This document shows, in pieces, positions 1 through 9,942 of a stretch of DNA of 64,000 nucleotides. Below the pieces are notes generated by a model. That model did not search any database. It was given only the letters and a program-made list of their open reading frames with translations, and was not told the DNA's origin. This DNA comes from Blasia pusilla (taxonomy: Eukaryota > Marchantiophyta > Marchantiopsida > Blasiales), in contig CM114273.1 of the NCBI GenBank assembly GCA_050084515.1, positions 20,894,001-20,958,000 of the forward strand. The letters are read 5' to 3'. Both the position numbers and the translations under genes were made by a program. How positions within the stretch are numbered: the stretch's first letter is position 1; each line of letters starts with the position of its first letter.

Positions 1-815
1 AGGCTACGAGGTTCGGAAGCAGAGCTGACGTGTTAGGTTCCGGATGTGGTTGTAAAGCTAACATGGTAGGTAGTCAACCACGTAACCTCCTAGGTGAAAG
101 GAGGTGGTTAGGGAGCATTTTCTTGGAGTTTTGGGACTTTGAATGTTTGAGCAGTGTTCACGAGTGTTGGAGGAATTTTGGGAAAGAGTGGTGGTGATGG
201 TAGATACATGTGGTGATGCCGACGGGTAGCCAGCATCTATTGACGGGAGGTTCGACGTGTATTCGAGGAGAGTGTCATGTTGCAGAGGTTGCCGTACCAC
301 ATGGAGGAGTGAGTGTTGACGGTGCATAGGTTGGAGGGCATCATCACGTTACCCATTCGAGTCCCTTTTCCCGCACTTGTCGTGTGTGATTGAGAGTGCT
401 GGGTATCAGGTAGGAGTTGGTGCTAGGTGGGTGCAGTGATGGTGACGAGTGTAGACTCTTTTCATGTGTAGCATGTTGGTGGGTATATGGCGGTTTTCGA
501 GTAGGGGTCGCATGTATGACCTGAGAGTGTCGGTTGGTTAGGTGAGTCAGTTGGGAGGCTCATGGTGAGCCCGACTGTTGAGTGTGCGTGAGGCTGGGTG
601 TGTCGTCACGGGATTATCATTAGCATCGGTAAGCTAGTGAGGATTGTGGGAGACTCGGTGAGTCTGAGTGCTTGAGCGGGTGAGACAAGGTTGCCATCAC
701 GGCGTTCTTCTAGGGTTCAAAAGAACGCGGTAGTGCGAGCAGTAGTAGTGGTGTGACACAGAGTGGAGTGAGATACCGAGGGGTTTCCAGTGAGGAGCTA
801 CCTTGACATCCATTT
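1..815 (+). other. Retroelement 5' leader / LTR-internal region, copy A
   Basis: Noncoding sequence upstream of gag, matched throughout in copy B at 60,980-61,794. A GGGTATCAG string near 408 loosely resembles a primer-binding site for initiator tRNA-Met, but it has an extra base and I would not rely on it. The frame leading into gag is open in pieces from about 700 with stops, so the true gag start may lie upstream of the first usable Met at 816. Confidence 0.5.
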
Positions 816-1552
816 GTGGCTAGATCGTCATCACTAGACACTGGGTCTGGTGACGAGATTGTAGATGGAGGCAGTATCACTTGGCAGGAGATAGACGACA
901 TGGGCCATCAGGGCATACGTCGTTTCTCGAGTGTAGTGGGCACCATCGACTTAGATGATTTTATCCAAGAGTTCAACATGTGGTGCGACTTCCAAGAGAT
1001 ACGGATCCTGACGCGGTTCAACCCTTTCATGGCATGGAAGGGGTTGTTCCAGCACTTGGAGGGTCCTCCAATGGATGACTACATGGATTTTTTATCACTA
1101 GATTTAGTGGAGATCAATGCCTGGAGGATATATTGGGCTGCAGGGTATGTATCCACTAGTGGTCGCGAGGCATATGATGGGATCGTGAGAGAGAGAGAGA
1201 CCACACTATCGGCCCAAAGACTAGATGGAGAGGAGGGCAAAGGAGCGTCCAATGTGGTAGAGACCTCTGGTGGTAGAGGGCCACCAAGCTTGAGTCCCAC
1301 AGTGGAGTTCTTCCGACAGTTGGGGAAGAGCTACCAGGGCGTACACACCGACAAGCTGAAGTGTCTACGGGATTTTCAGCGACGATCCGGTGAGAGTCTC
1401 TAAGAGGCATTCACGCATGAGGAGGCTGATCATTGCTACCTATGGAGTGACTAAGGCACTGGTCAGTCCAAGATTGGTCTGATGGGTTTTGGACCGAGAA
1501 CTACAGAGGAGAGTCCGAGATGCGGTGCTGATTCACACATTGAAGGTGGTGT
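816..1552 (+). pseudogene. gag: Ty3/gypsy gag N-terminal part, copy A (truncated)
   Basis: An open stretch of 195 codons (816-1,403) encodes an acidic, tryptophan-containing protein of gag capsid type. It includes segments such as FNPFMAWKGLFQHLEGPP, and its C-terminal part has a FFRQLGKSYQG run followed by a basic LRDFQRR stretch, typical of the capsid domain. A stop at about 1,401 is followed by a further gag-like reading in another frame to about 1,552. There copy A departs from copy B and loses the nucleocapsid zinc knuckles. The partner at 60,392-60,979 differs at about ten residues. Capsid would package element RNA in cytoplasmic particles. This copy cannot make a full gag. Confidence 0.7.
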
Positions 1553-1783
1553 CATGACCATACGGATTATGTCGTAGAGTATGGTGTGCTGGTAGAGGCC
1601 ATTCCTTATGTAGGACCGTAGTGGCTTGGTAGAGATGCGGTTCCATCCATAGGGTTGGGGGTTACTCACTTGGGGGTGACTTTCCCAGTAGGGCCCGCTC
1701 TTAGGTTGGAGGATATAAGGTGGCTTGCCCTCAAAGAACAGTCAGTTCTTTGAGTTGAGCCTGTTGCGTTGGGAGTTAGCCTT
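1553..1783 (+). other. Substituted segment replacing gag nucleocapsid in copy A
   Basis: About 230 bp here have no counterpart in copy B, which instead carries about 940 bp encoding the end of gag with two zinc knuckles (59,300-60,245). Homology resumes at about 1,784. No ORF of note was seen, and I do not recognise its origin. Confidence 0.6.
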
Positions 1784-2550
1784 GGAGTTGACCATAGTGT
1801 TGGAGGTGGCCACTAGAGTGAGTCAGACTCCGCTAATTTCCGCCATAGAGTTGGCGACGTTGGAAGTTGGACCAGCTGAGGTGCTCCGACTAGCCGCCAC
1901 GTTATGTGAGCGTGGAGAGGTGACTGCTTCTTGTTCAGAGGTAGTTGAGGAGGTGGTGGAATTGCCCTCAGAGCTGGTGCTTGGGACGTCCCCCACAGAT
2001 TCATGGCATGCGGCGGCGGCGAAGTTGGTAGATATGCCAGCTTGACCAACCATAGAGCAACCAGTGGTGACACCTGGAGTAGTGTTACTGGATAACCGAG
2101 GTGGAGTATTTTGCTTGGTTAGTCCCATGGTGATAGTATACCACCCGCAGCGCGTCCTACTTGATTCAAGAGTGCAACCCTTGATGTTAGGGAAGGCGGC
2201 ATGTTTAGCGTTGGGGTTACGGAAGGCCGATATTGAGACTTGTCCCTTCCAGATACAGACCTCGGTTGGGGGCGTGTCACCCACGCAGTATATGACTCAA
2301 CAGGAGATAGTTGTTAGAGTCCAGCTAGAGCATGCGATAGATAGTGCTATGGTGCGCACACGTACGAATACGACACCAGTTGAGTCGTACGATATGTTGG
2401 TGGGGAGTATAGTGTTATATCCCTTAGGATTCATCCTTGACTTCTGGGAGGAGACCATTGCTTATCGGCCAAGGTGGCGGTCAAGTGATAGGCGGATGAG
2501 TCAATTACCCGTGTAGTTTGCGGGACGAGGTGATCGATCACGAGATGAGT
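1784..2550 (+). pseudogene. Retropepsin-like protease region, copy A
   Basis: Two ORFs (1,725-2,045 and 2,064-2,516) give a linker followed by a retropepsin-like fold. The segment RVLLDSRVQPLMLGKAA occupies the place of the hydrophobic-hydrophobic-D-[ST]-G active-site strand, and SYDMLVGSIVLYPLGF the place of the C-terminal flap-side ILG motif. The catalytic D-S is present, but the following Gly is Arg here (Ile in copy B), so the enzyme would be dead. It sits between gag and the methyltransferase, as expected for gag-PR-(extra domain)-RT. Stops at 2,043 and 2,514 split it. The assignment rests on motif spacing, not on a profile search. Confidence 0.55.
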
Positions 2551-2552
2551 CT

Positions 2553-3883
2553 GTGACCACGTTGGCAGCTTTCACATGCAATGTTAGCTGGCCAGAAGAG
2601 TTGTTGGAGGGGAACGCACATGCGGAGGATGTCCCACTAGCGGATAGCCCCACGGAGAGACAGGCCATGGCGGGAGTCTCTTCCCATGTTGGCGAGACCT
2701 CTTCACTATTGTGGGGTACGACTCCGGTGCTACAGAGAAGTGTCGACGACCTCGTGAGGCTGTCGTGGAATCATGCCTTTATCCCGGTGCAGCTAGAGTC
2801 AGGTGGCGATCGGGCTCTTGGAGTGGAGACGTTGACCCCACTGGATATCACACCCTTTGTGTGGCAGTATCCAGAGGAGGATGTTAGGGTGTTAGATCTG
2901 TTTGGAGGGATTAGCACCGGATTGGCTGCAGTGTTGCAGGCGGGCATACGGATGCATCAGTACCTTTATGTGGAGAGAGATGAGACAACGCGGCGAGTAT
3001 CATTACATCACGTAGCAAGATTGGTCCTGAGGTATCTTGAGTTATTTCCGATATCTACAATATGAGGATATCAGCATACACTACCCGCCGACATCTTTTT
3101 GGTGGGGGCGCAGGATCTGGATAGAGTTGGCACCATTCATTTGATAATTGCTCGATGGCCATGTTAGGGTCATTCATCAACTCGCCGAGGATTTGGATTG
3201 CATGATCCGAGGTCAGGGATGTTTTGGGAGATGCTGCGAGTAGTACGACACTTGCAGGAGAGTCAAACATGTTCTTCAGCGTACATTTTGGAGAACGTGC
3301 CGTTGTTGGGAGACACTCGTGCACGTGTGATGACGAGTGTGCATCAGGTGAGGTCCTGGTTGGGACCTACTGAGTTGCTAGATGCAGCGAGAGTTGGATC
3401 AAATGCCCATCATCCACGACTGTGATGGACGAGCCTGATACCATTAGAGGTACTGAGTCGAGCATACGATGGAGTCTAGAGAGCACCACATCTCACAGTG
3501 GATGCTATTTTGGGCTCAGGGCGTCGATCTCAGGTGGTGACGCGAGATGATAGACCACCATTGGCGATGGCCAATAGGGTGGGGGAGTTGAGGCAGCCTT
3601 ACCTACGTTGGTGAGCTTCCCAGCATCCCATGCCTTTTGTCAAGGAGGGCCAGGCATGATTTGGGATGAGGTGACCCGAGCATTAGAGGAGCCTAGAGCA
3701 TACGAGCGCGAGCGCGCCATGGGGTTTGCTACGGGTACTACGGCGATGCCAAGTATGACTGAGGCATCCCGAAGACATGCGTTGGGGCAGGAAATGCACC
3801 TCAATTATCTCACATGGATAGTCAGCCTAGGTATGGCTGAGCAGAGACGGATGCGAGTGTCATCCATGTCTTCACGTCCATGA
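2553..3883 (+). pseudogene. DNMT3-like C5-cytosine methyltransferase carried by retroelement, copy A
   Basis: Methyltransferase motifs occur in the DNMT3 order, not the rearranged DRM order. Motif I is VLDLFGGISTGLAAV (about 2,896-2,940). Then come YLYVERDETTR (motif II), LPADIFLVGAQD, and ARWPC with the catalytic Pro-Cys (about 3,153-3,167). Next are DPRSGMFWEMLRV, ENV (motif VI, about 3,290), an AHHPRL arginine motif (VIII, about 3,405), and a C-terminal RERAMGFATGTTAMP / RRHALGQ block (motif X, about 3,710-3,795). DNMT3 enzymes put methyl groups on cytosine de novo using S-adenosylmethionine. Breaks: TGA at 3,063 (CGA in copy B), TAG directly after the catalytic Cys (both copies), TGA at 3,423 (both), plus later frameshifts. 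It lies downstream of the protease region, where reverse transcriptase would normally follow. Confidence 0.8.
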
Positions 3884-4057
3884 GTTGGACCATTGCCTAC
3901 AGGGTCTGTACAGGCATTGGCTGGGGGCGAGACGAGGAGAGATAGGCACCCATGGACTTCTTGGGATGTCATTTGAGCGGAGAGTGCAAAGGTGGCAAGA
4001 GTAGCACATGTTTATTTTTTGGTTGTGGAGCATGGTTTAGGAGGTTAGATTGGAGAG

Positions 4058-5229
4058 TTGAGGAAGTTGAAGCAGGGTGAAAAGGTGGCCAACATAAGTT
4101 TGAGGCACGGTTTACTAAGGTTCAAGCAGAGTAGGATCTATGTGGGGCAAGGCAGAATCCAAACCAAAGTGTTAGCGGAATGTCACGACGGACCCTTGGC
4201 AGGACATAAAGGAGAGAAATCTACGCTGGCGGGTCTGTCTAAGCGGTTTTTTTGGCCCAACATGAAAGAGGATGTTGCTCAATATGTGAAGACCTATGTG
4301 ACCTGCCAAGCGAATAAAGTTTCTTATGATAAGAAACAAGGCTTGCTGCATCCCTTGCTGATCCCAAAAGGACCCTTGCAAAGTGTGAGTATGGATTTGA
4401 TCACGAGTCTTCCGAAATATGAGGAATACAACGCTATACTTGTGATTGTTGATCGGTTTAGCAAGTTGGCGAGATTCGTGCCGACGGTGGATTCCGCAAT
4501 GGCTTATACGACGTCGCAACTATTTCTAGATAGCTGGTGGCTTGCTCACGGTTTGCCGAGGAGCATTGTTTCATATCGGGATCCAAAGTTTACCAGTGCT
4601 TTCTGGAAGCACTTGTTCAGGAGGTTTAAGACCAAGGTGAGTTTCAATACCGCTTTCCACCCACAAACGAAAAGGTAAACTCAATCGTGAATCAGTACTT
4701 GAGGAATTATGTCAGTGCTGATCAATGAGATTGGGTCAACTGGCTAAGCATGGTGTAGTACTGCTACAACTCGACCAAGCATTCTGCAATTGGAGAATCT
4801 CCGTTTCTCCTAGAAAATGGACGAGAGCCAGAAGGGCCTCTTGACCTAGCCCTTTAGAAGGATACTACATTGGCACAAACATGACAAGCGACGGCAGAAG
4901 GTTTGTTGGTAGAAATGTGAGAACGGGAAGAGCAAGCAAGGCAAAGTCTTGCAAAGGCTCAAATGAGGTATGTTAAGCATGCTAACAAGAGTCGGCGCCA
5001 ACTACGATTCCAAGTTGGAGAGCAAGTTTGGTTGAGTGTGAAGAATCTTACTCTTCCGAAAGAGTTGTCTGCGAAGCTGTCTGCCAAGTATGCTGGACCG
5101 TATGTGATTGTGGCAAACCCGTTCAAGGATTTGTATACATTGGGGCTGCCGGGCGAGTTCAAGATTCACCCGACCTTTCATGTGTCATTGTTGAAGAAAT
5201 ATCTTCAAGATAATGGACGTTTTGAGTAG
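4058..5229 (+). pseudogene. Chromovirus integrase, copy A
   Basis: The 4,058-4,678 ORF (206 aa) starts in the integrase N-terminal zinc domain (HDGPLAGHKG, then YVTCQANK) and runs through the catalytic core (VSMDLITSLPKYEEYNAI; IVSYRDPKFTSAFW). The C-terminal region at 4,963-5,229 (GEQVWLSV, KLSAKYAGPYVI, HPTFHVSLLK) is the usual GPY/F-type end. Several key residues are gone in both copies. The first Cys of the CxxC is Tyr, the second catalytic Asp position reads Tyr (SYRD), and a small deletion removes the segment holding the catalytic Glu. Copy A adds TGA codons at 4,726, 4,882 and 4,918 where copy B has CGA. Integrase would insert element cDNA into the genome; this one cannot. Confidence 0.88.
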
Positions 5230-5530
5230 AGACAGGTGGTGAGACCGCACCCGGTGATCATAAATGAAGAGCCGGAGTTTGAGGTGGAGACCATCTAACG
5301 TTCGAGGCGTCGGGCTAAGAAGTACGAATACTTGGTTAAATGGAAGGGCTACCATGTGAAGGAGGCGACTTGGATTGCGGAGGCGAATTTGGAACACGCG
5401 CAAGAGTTGTTGCGAGACTTCAAGAGGACGCAAGAGAAACACATAGGTTAGTACGAGGAGAAGCTAGAGACATGACTTTTACCGATTGGAATCTTGGGCC
5501 GAAGGCCATTGTAACTAGAACATGCTAGTG
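5230..5530 (+). pseudogene. Integrase-tail chromodomain, copy A
   Basis: After an in-frame stop at 5,227 the reading continues with a linker and then RRAKKYEYLVKWKGYHVKEATWI (split by my reading at about 5,310-5,380). This is the classic chromodomain fold signature (Y-L-V-K-W-K-G-Y, then TWI/E-A-N-L helix). Chromoviruses use it to direct integration to chromatin marks such as H3K9me2. It identifies this part as a chromovirus, a different lineage from the PHD-tailed integrase at 62,790-63,577. Confidence 0.85.
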
Positions 5531-6140
5531 TTGCAATAAAAGAATGCAGGGATTTGGAGATTCGATGCCACAGTTGATTGCAATTTGTATGTGGTAGTGC
5601 ATGGCTATGAGTCGTTCATCATAGGCTTAGGATGCAAGTCAAGAGGACAGACAAGGAGTATTTGAGGTGAGAGTTCGTATGTGGATAAACACCTAGAAGA
5701 GGACCTTGTGTTGGATTACACTCGGGCTCGCCCTAGCGTCGGCGAGGCAGATGAATCTGTCTAGGGGCTTGGGGTGATCTTACTTGTGGCTACATAAGTA
5801 AACTTAGTGACGCACCTAAGTCGAATACGAGAGCAACCCAATAATAGTACGATTTGTAGACCAGGTAAACACGTGTGATGTTTACAAGAGTGAGCCAGAA
5901 GAGTCTAAGGTTGCACACTTAGTTAGCTTATTTGATAGGTTAGTTCTTTGGAACGAGTCCAGGCTTATCAAAGAGGAGAGGCTAATAATTCTAAGTGGTG
6001 CAAAGCGACAATTGTAGAGTAAGAGGAATTGCGGGTTAGCCACCAGAACGCAATTCAATATCAAGGGGTAGGCTGCCCAGGAAACTTGACATAACAAAGG
6101 TTTTCGTTGCTGAGGGCATCAATCTCTAAAGAGGGGTGAG
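5531..6140 (+). other. 3' internal noncoding region with polypurine tract
   Basis: No coding region is seen. The segment from about 5,684 to 7,525 is absent from copy B, where the flanks are joined at a short GTATAT-rich overlap. The purine run AAAGAGGGGTGAG at 6,128-6,140 directly precedes a TGTCGCGACC string. That is how a plus-strand-priming polypurine tract abuts a 3' LTR. Confidence 0.55.
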
Positions 6141-7774
6141 TGTCGCGACCCTCATAACCAAAGGAGTGCCAAAGCGAAACATCGAAACATTAGCGGGATC
6201 ACGCTAAGATGGTTTGCGCGTTGGAGTGGTCTTGAAGAAGAGACAAGAGACAAGACGCAAGCGAGGCTTCGCGTTCCGAGAAACCTGGACCAAACGCGGA
6301 ACAAGACTTGAAAGGAGTTGAGTCTAGAAAGTGGGTTGCCAAAGGAAGGAATCCGGATTTGGGACGCCACTAGCGTTTGAGAGTTTCCCACTGTATTTAT
6401 GGCCATAACTTTTAGCGCCAAGATGAATTTGGATTGAACAAGGATGCGTTGGAAGGCTTATGGAAAGCCAGTTCAAACACACTAAAGATCTCTGCAAACG
6501 CATAAGCAGCGGCTGAGAAACAACCCAGAAACGATTATAAGTAGAGTCGGGTTGAGGGCCACAATGAAAGGGCCCGACCCTCCTTTTCCAAAGGTGGGGG
6601 GTTATTGGAGAAACCCAAAAGTACTATGTAATGTCTAAGTGTTTCTTATTTACAGTCAATTGTAGAGTTCGATCCCCAGGAGGATCATTGTTGGATGAAA
6701 AGAGAGTATAAGGTCATGATTATGTTGTAAAAGTGTAATTGATTATGTAATTCATACGTAATGTTCCATTAACGTCTTCCGATCCTTCTTAGTACCTATG
6801 TTTTCTTCTTCAATTCTCTCGAGTGGAGTTTAAAGGACGCTCAGGCAATTTGTTCTCTCAACATTTCAGAACCTCACAGAGATCTCAAGAATAAAGATGG
6901 CTTCTCCTACTTTCGGAACTCAATCCGTCGGGGCAGGTTACTCTCTGTCAAACAGATTTCATACAACTTTATATTGATTATTCCATTGATGAGAAAGGTT
7001 CGTCTGATTCACTCTTCACTCGGCAGACCCAAAAAGAATATTCAGACATAAGCATCGCACATCAGAATGAATGAATGAATGCTTTACTCCTCCATCAAGA
7101 ATTGGAAGACTTCAAAGTAGCTACAAGCTCGAGAGGGTACAACTCTCTTGCTCAGACCATTCCTACAGCATAAGGACTTCATGAGCGAATGATGATAATA
7201 GCTTCGGTCCTGTTTCTTAAATATTCTCCAGAGTAGGATCGTTTCTATGATCCGAAGGGTTCTTGATGAAGTTGGTGTCTCTTCAATATCTATAACTACC
7301 TAGATCTATGGTTCTCTTAGATTTTCCTACGATCCCTATGAATCCGCGGTACAAAACTATTCTAACTACCAATTTGATACAAAGGGTCGCGCCCTTTCCT
7401 AGTCTAATTGTTTAAAGTATGTGTCGTTTCGAATCTCAATCATGCTGAGCTTCGCTGCGCTAAATTTCCGGAGGACGAAGTTCTTCCTTCTTCTTCGTGC
7501 TTCGTGCTTCGTTCATGAGCAAAGTACTTCGTATATAGAGCTTCGTTGAGCTTCGTTAGACTTCGTTAAGCTTCGCTGAGCTTCGCTTGATCCTTTATAC
7601 TTCTTTACAGCTTTTGATTCTCCTCTAAGGCAAATCCTTGATCTTCATCTCTGTGTCTTGTCTTTGGAGCTTGGTGATTCATTTATTCTTCTTCATAATA
7701 ATAGATAATCATAATCAAAATCATAATATACAAGAGTATTTGTTGAATAAAAAGATATATTCTTCAAGATTACA
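6141..7774 (+). repeat. Candidate chromovirus LTR
   Basis: The segment starts with TGTCGCGACCC immediately after a polypurine tract and may end at ATTACA near 7,774, giving about 1.63 kb with TG...CA ends. It contains a TATATA box candidate at about 7,531 followed by an array of GAGCTTCGTT-type repeats. Only its last ~250 bp survive in copy B. No second LTR in the window allows a direct check of the boundaries. The sequence after 7,775 (GGGTATCAC, then a CTTTGGGCGCC string) looks like a 5' leader rather than flanking DNA, so this may be a shared LTR of a tandem or recombinant element. Confidence 0.45.
7535..7596 (+). repeat. GAGCTTCGTT short tandem repeat
   Basis: About six imperfect copies of a 10-bp unit (GAGCTTCGTT / AGACTTCGTT / AAGCTTCGCT) lie just downstream of the TATATA candidate. 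Related CTTCGTG/CTTCGTT copies scatter back to about 7,490. The repeat is shared with copy B at about 55,325-55,385. Confidence 0.7.
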
Positions 7775-9060
7775 AAATTGTGGGTATCACATACTAGTAA
7801 AGGGGAAGGTCTCCAAGAGTGCTTGGGACTCAAACCCCACTTTGGGCGCCACGGGGCGGCTCAAGGGCATGGAACGGATCGAGAGTTTGGGGTTGGGTTG
7901 GAAAACATGAACCAAGTCTATTGAGGCGATTTTAGAAATTCCTCTTGGATTTCATCCCGCGACTCAATTACTTGGGTCTCGGTTTGAAACTCACACAAGG
8001 TCTGTTGAACACTTGGGATCGCTAGGCGCGCAAGTGCCGTTTTAGGTTCCTGGACTAATCAAGAAGTTTGTTCCAAGTCTTGAAGGACTTGCCATGTTTT
8101 GGAAACTAGGAAGTAAGGAAGCTTGAGCTTGATAAGACGCCGAGTTGAGAACTCGATGGTTTGGAACGCTGGTTGGCCCAGACCTGACTAACGAGAGTGC
8201 ATGTTTGGGGTGCAGATCGGCGATGAGATCGTGTCCTACTCAACGTACGCTTCCGGAACACTAAAGATTGACGTTCAAGGAGAGTAGGGGCGCAATAAGC
8301 TACACCCTCAACTAGGGATCCAAAAATCAGGAAATGTTTCCTAGAGGGGCATTCTAACCCCAAGTAAACATGGAAAAAGAAAAAACTATAAATGACCACT
8401 CACAAATGGAATTTAAAATCGTAAACCCTAAACAAGGTCTTTCACTTTTGCTATGAGCATGGGGAGCTACATGGTAGATCGGAACCTTTGAAGTTGAGGA
8501 GAGATTTAATTGAAAGGCTTGTGCCAATTTTCATCACCATCCAATGGTTGGAAGTAAAGATAGCTCCATGTTAACATGAAAATGCCAGAAAGACTCAAAA
8601 GAATCCTACTTGAAGCCACGCTTTTCCTTGGGGGATGGTATTCTGGCAGGAGAGAGGAAGAGAGGAGAGTCTCTCTTCAAAATAAAGGGCTAAATCCGCC
8701 TCCTCTCTTCAAAACTTTTTGACATGTTCAAAATTTTTGTTTGCTTTCAAATTCACGAAATCTTTAGAAGAGAGTAGGTAGTGGTCCACATTCGGGCCTA
8801 AAGAAACCTCCTTTTTCCTGGGGGCGAAAAACAAGTAGACATCATAAGACCACTACAAATATTTTTCCATCACGCTCCATGTGAGCCTAAGTTTCTTCAC
8901 ATTGCCTGTCTCAGTCTACAGTAAGCTGTGCCCAGGGCTATTTTTGTTGGAGGACCATTGGCAAATAATTTGACCAGAAGTAGCAATCTTATCTCAATGA
9001 AAGGTTCAAATGAAGACCGACTTTGTGAAATGTGAACACAAGAGACGATAATTGAACCAA
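7775..9060 (+). other. Noncoding retroelement tail shared with copy B; no gene seen
   Basis: Matches copy B from 53,830 to 55,140 with small indels, including a 22-bp CT-rich insertion in B near 54,250. Short ORFs are present but are not conserved as proteins and look like chance. It probably represents leader or untranslated sequence. Confidence 0.5.
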
Positions 9061-9147
9061 AAGATTGTTAGCTGTCTTGAGTAAAGAGGAACTGATGTCC
9101 CTTCATTCAGATCCTAAATTTGAGAAACCGAGAAGCTGCACCTCTCC

Positions 9148-9563
9148 CAATCCGTCGGAATCTTACAGGTTGCAACTCTTGCAACCCGTCGGAATCAGAT
9201 GGCTTGCACCCCTTACAAGCAAGCTCACCATAACAAAGGAAAGATTTTGAGAAGTGATTCAATTCCACCCTGCACCCAAGAAGATCCAACTGGTTGGGAA
9301 TCCGAAATGGCAATCCGACAATTAGTAGGAATCCAACACGTCTTAGAGAAGAAAAGAAGCCTACGACTGGTTTGACGATACTAGGGGAACGAGCCAAAAG
9401 TGAAGAAGCCCACCATAATGCCTCAGAAGTTGGTCTCATAGGGACAAAGTCTGATCACTCAAGCAACCAACCTGTCGAAATCCGACAGCTTGCCTGGAAA
9501 TGGTTAAAAAGTCGTTGTGGTCAAAAAGTGAAAAGTTGCAACCCGTCGAAATTGGACGGGTTG
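9148..9563 (+). repeat. Four copies of the 25-bp CGTCGGA palindrome (copy A side)
   Basis: Degenerate copies of the palindrome with half-site CAACYCGTCGGA and one central base lie at 9,148-9,172, 9,182-9,206, 9,468-9,492 and 9,539-9,563. They correspond to copies in the mirrored segment 53,334-53,749. That segment in turn duplicates the 3' part of the gene at 48.6-53.2 kb, so the composite element includes a piece of that gene's downstream region. Confidence 0.8.
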
Positions 9564-9881
9564 CAAAATAAACATTCTCAGTAGCTAGACGAACACAATT
9601 GACAAGTCAAAAAAAAAATCAACAAAGTATTATGAAGTCACTACTTCTATTCTCCACATTCCAAACATACAAAATCGAGAGTACACCTACCAAATTCCTC
9701 AACTTAATATGTAAATAATTTGCTTTCTACATAAAACATTGTGAGATAATTCCAAAATCTTTTTATCTTACAGAGAATCCTATGATTCCTATCTACCTCA
9801 TAAATCATTTTATAATCATCCTTGGCAAGAGTTGAACCTGTCAAAACTCCCACCCGTTGGGAGCCAAGGATCCTTCCCCTG

Positions 9882-9917
9882 TTGAATACTTGGAGCCTCA
9901 TGGCTCCAAGTATTCAA
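9882..9917. terminator. Perfect 16-bp inverted repeat, hairpin with 4-nt loop
   Basis: TTGAATACTTGGAGCC (9,882-9,897), loop TCAT, then its exact reverse complement (9,902-9,917). It lies about 25 bp beyond the stop of the hAT transposase (read on the minus strand), so it could act in transcript 3' formation or be part of an element end. The function is inferred; the structure is certain. Confidence 0.6.
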
Positions 9918-9942
9918 GAAGGGTCCTACTTCCTACAGTAGT

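Larger units (their letters stand above)
1..9625 (+). mobile_element. Copy A of a composite Ty3/gypsy segment (cut by window start)
   Basis: This block is repeated in opposite orientation as copy B (53,275-61,794 and beyond). Paired positions sum to 61,795 up to about 1,550, to 61,084 from about 1,784 to 5,680, and to roughly 62,900 after 7,530. The steps mark a 711-bp net difference in gag and about 1.84 kb present only in A. Order: leader, gag, retropepsin-like, DNMT3-like methyltransferase, chromovirus integrase, chromodomain, polypurine tract, candidate LTR, shared noncoding tail. No reverse transcriptase or RNase H is present. Protein identity between copies is about 95-97% by eye. The right end lies in an A-rich run near 9,625, where the two copies diverge. 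Confidence 0.85.

Noticed and set aside
408-420. GGGTATCAGG as primer-binding site for initiator tRNA-Met
   Set aside because: An extra base and mismatch relative to TGGTATCAGAGC, and no LTR end immediately upstream; kept only as a weak remark.
4172-4519. 115-codon minus-strand ORF across the integrase (and its mirror at 56,565)
   Set aside because: Shadow of the integrase reading; conserved only because the copies are similar.
6664-6692. GAGTTCGATCCCC resembling a tRNA B box
   Set aside because: No A box, acceptor stem or cloverleaf around it.
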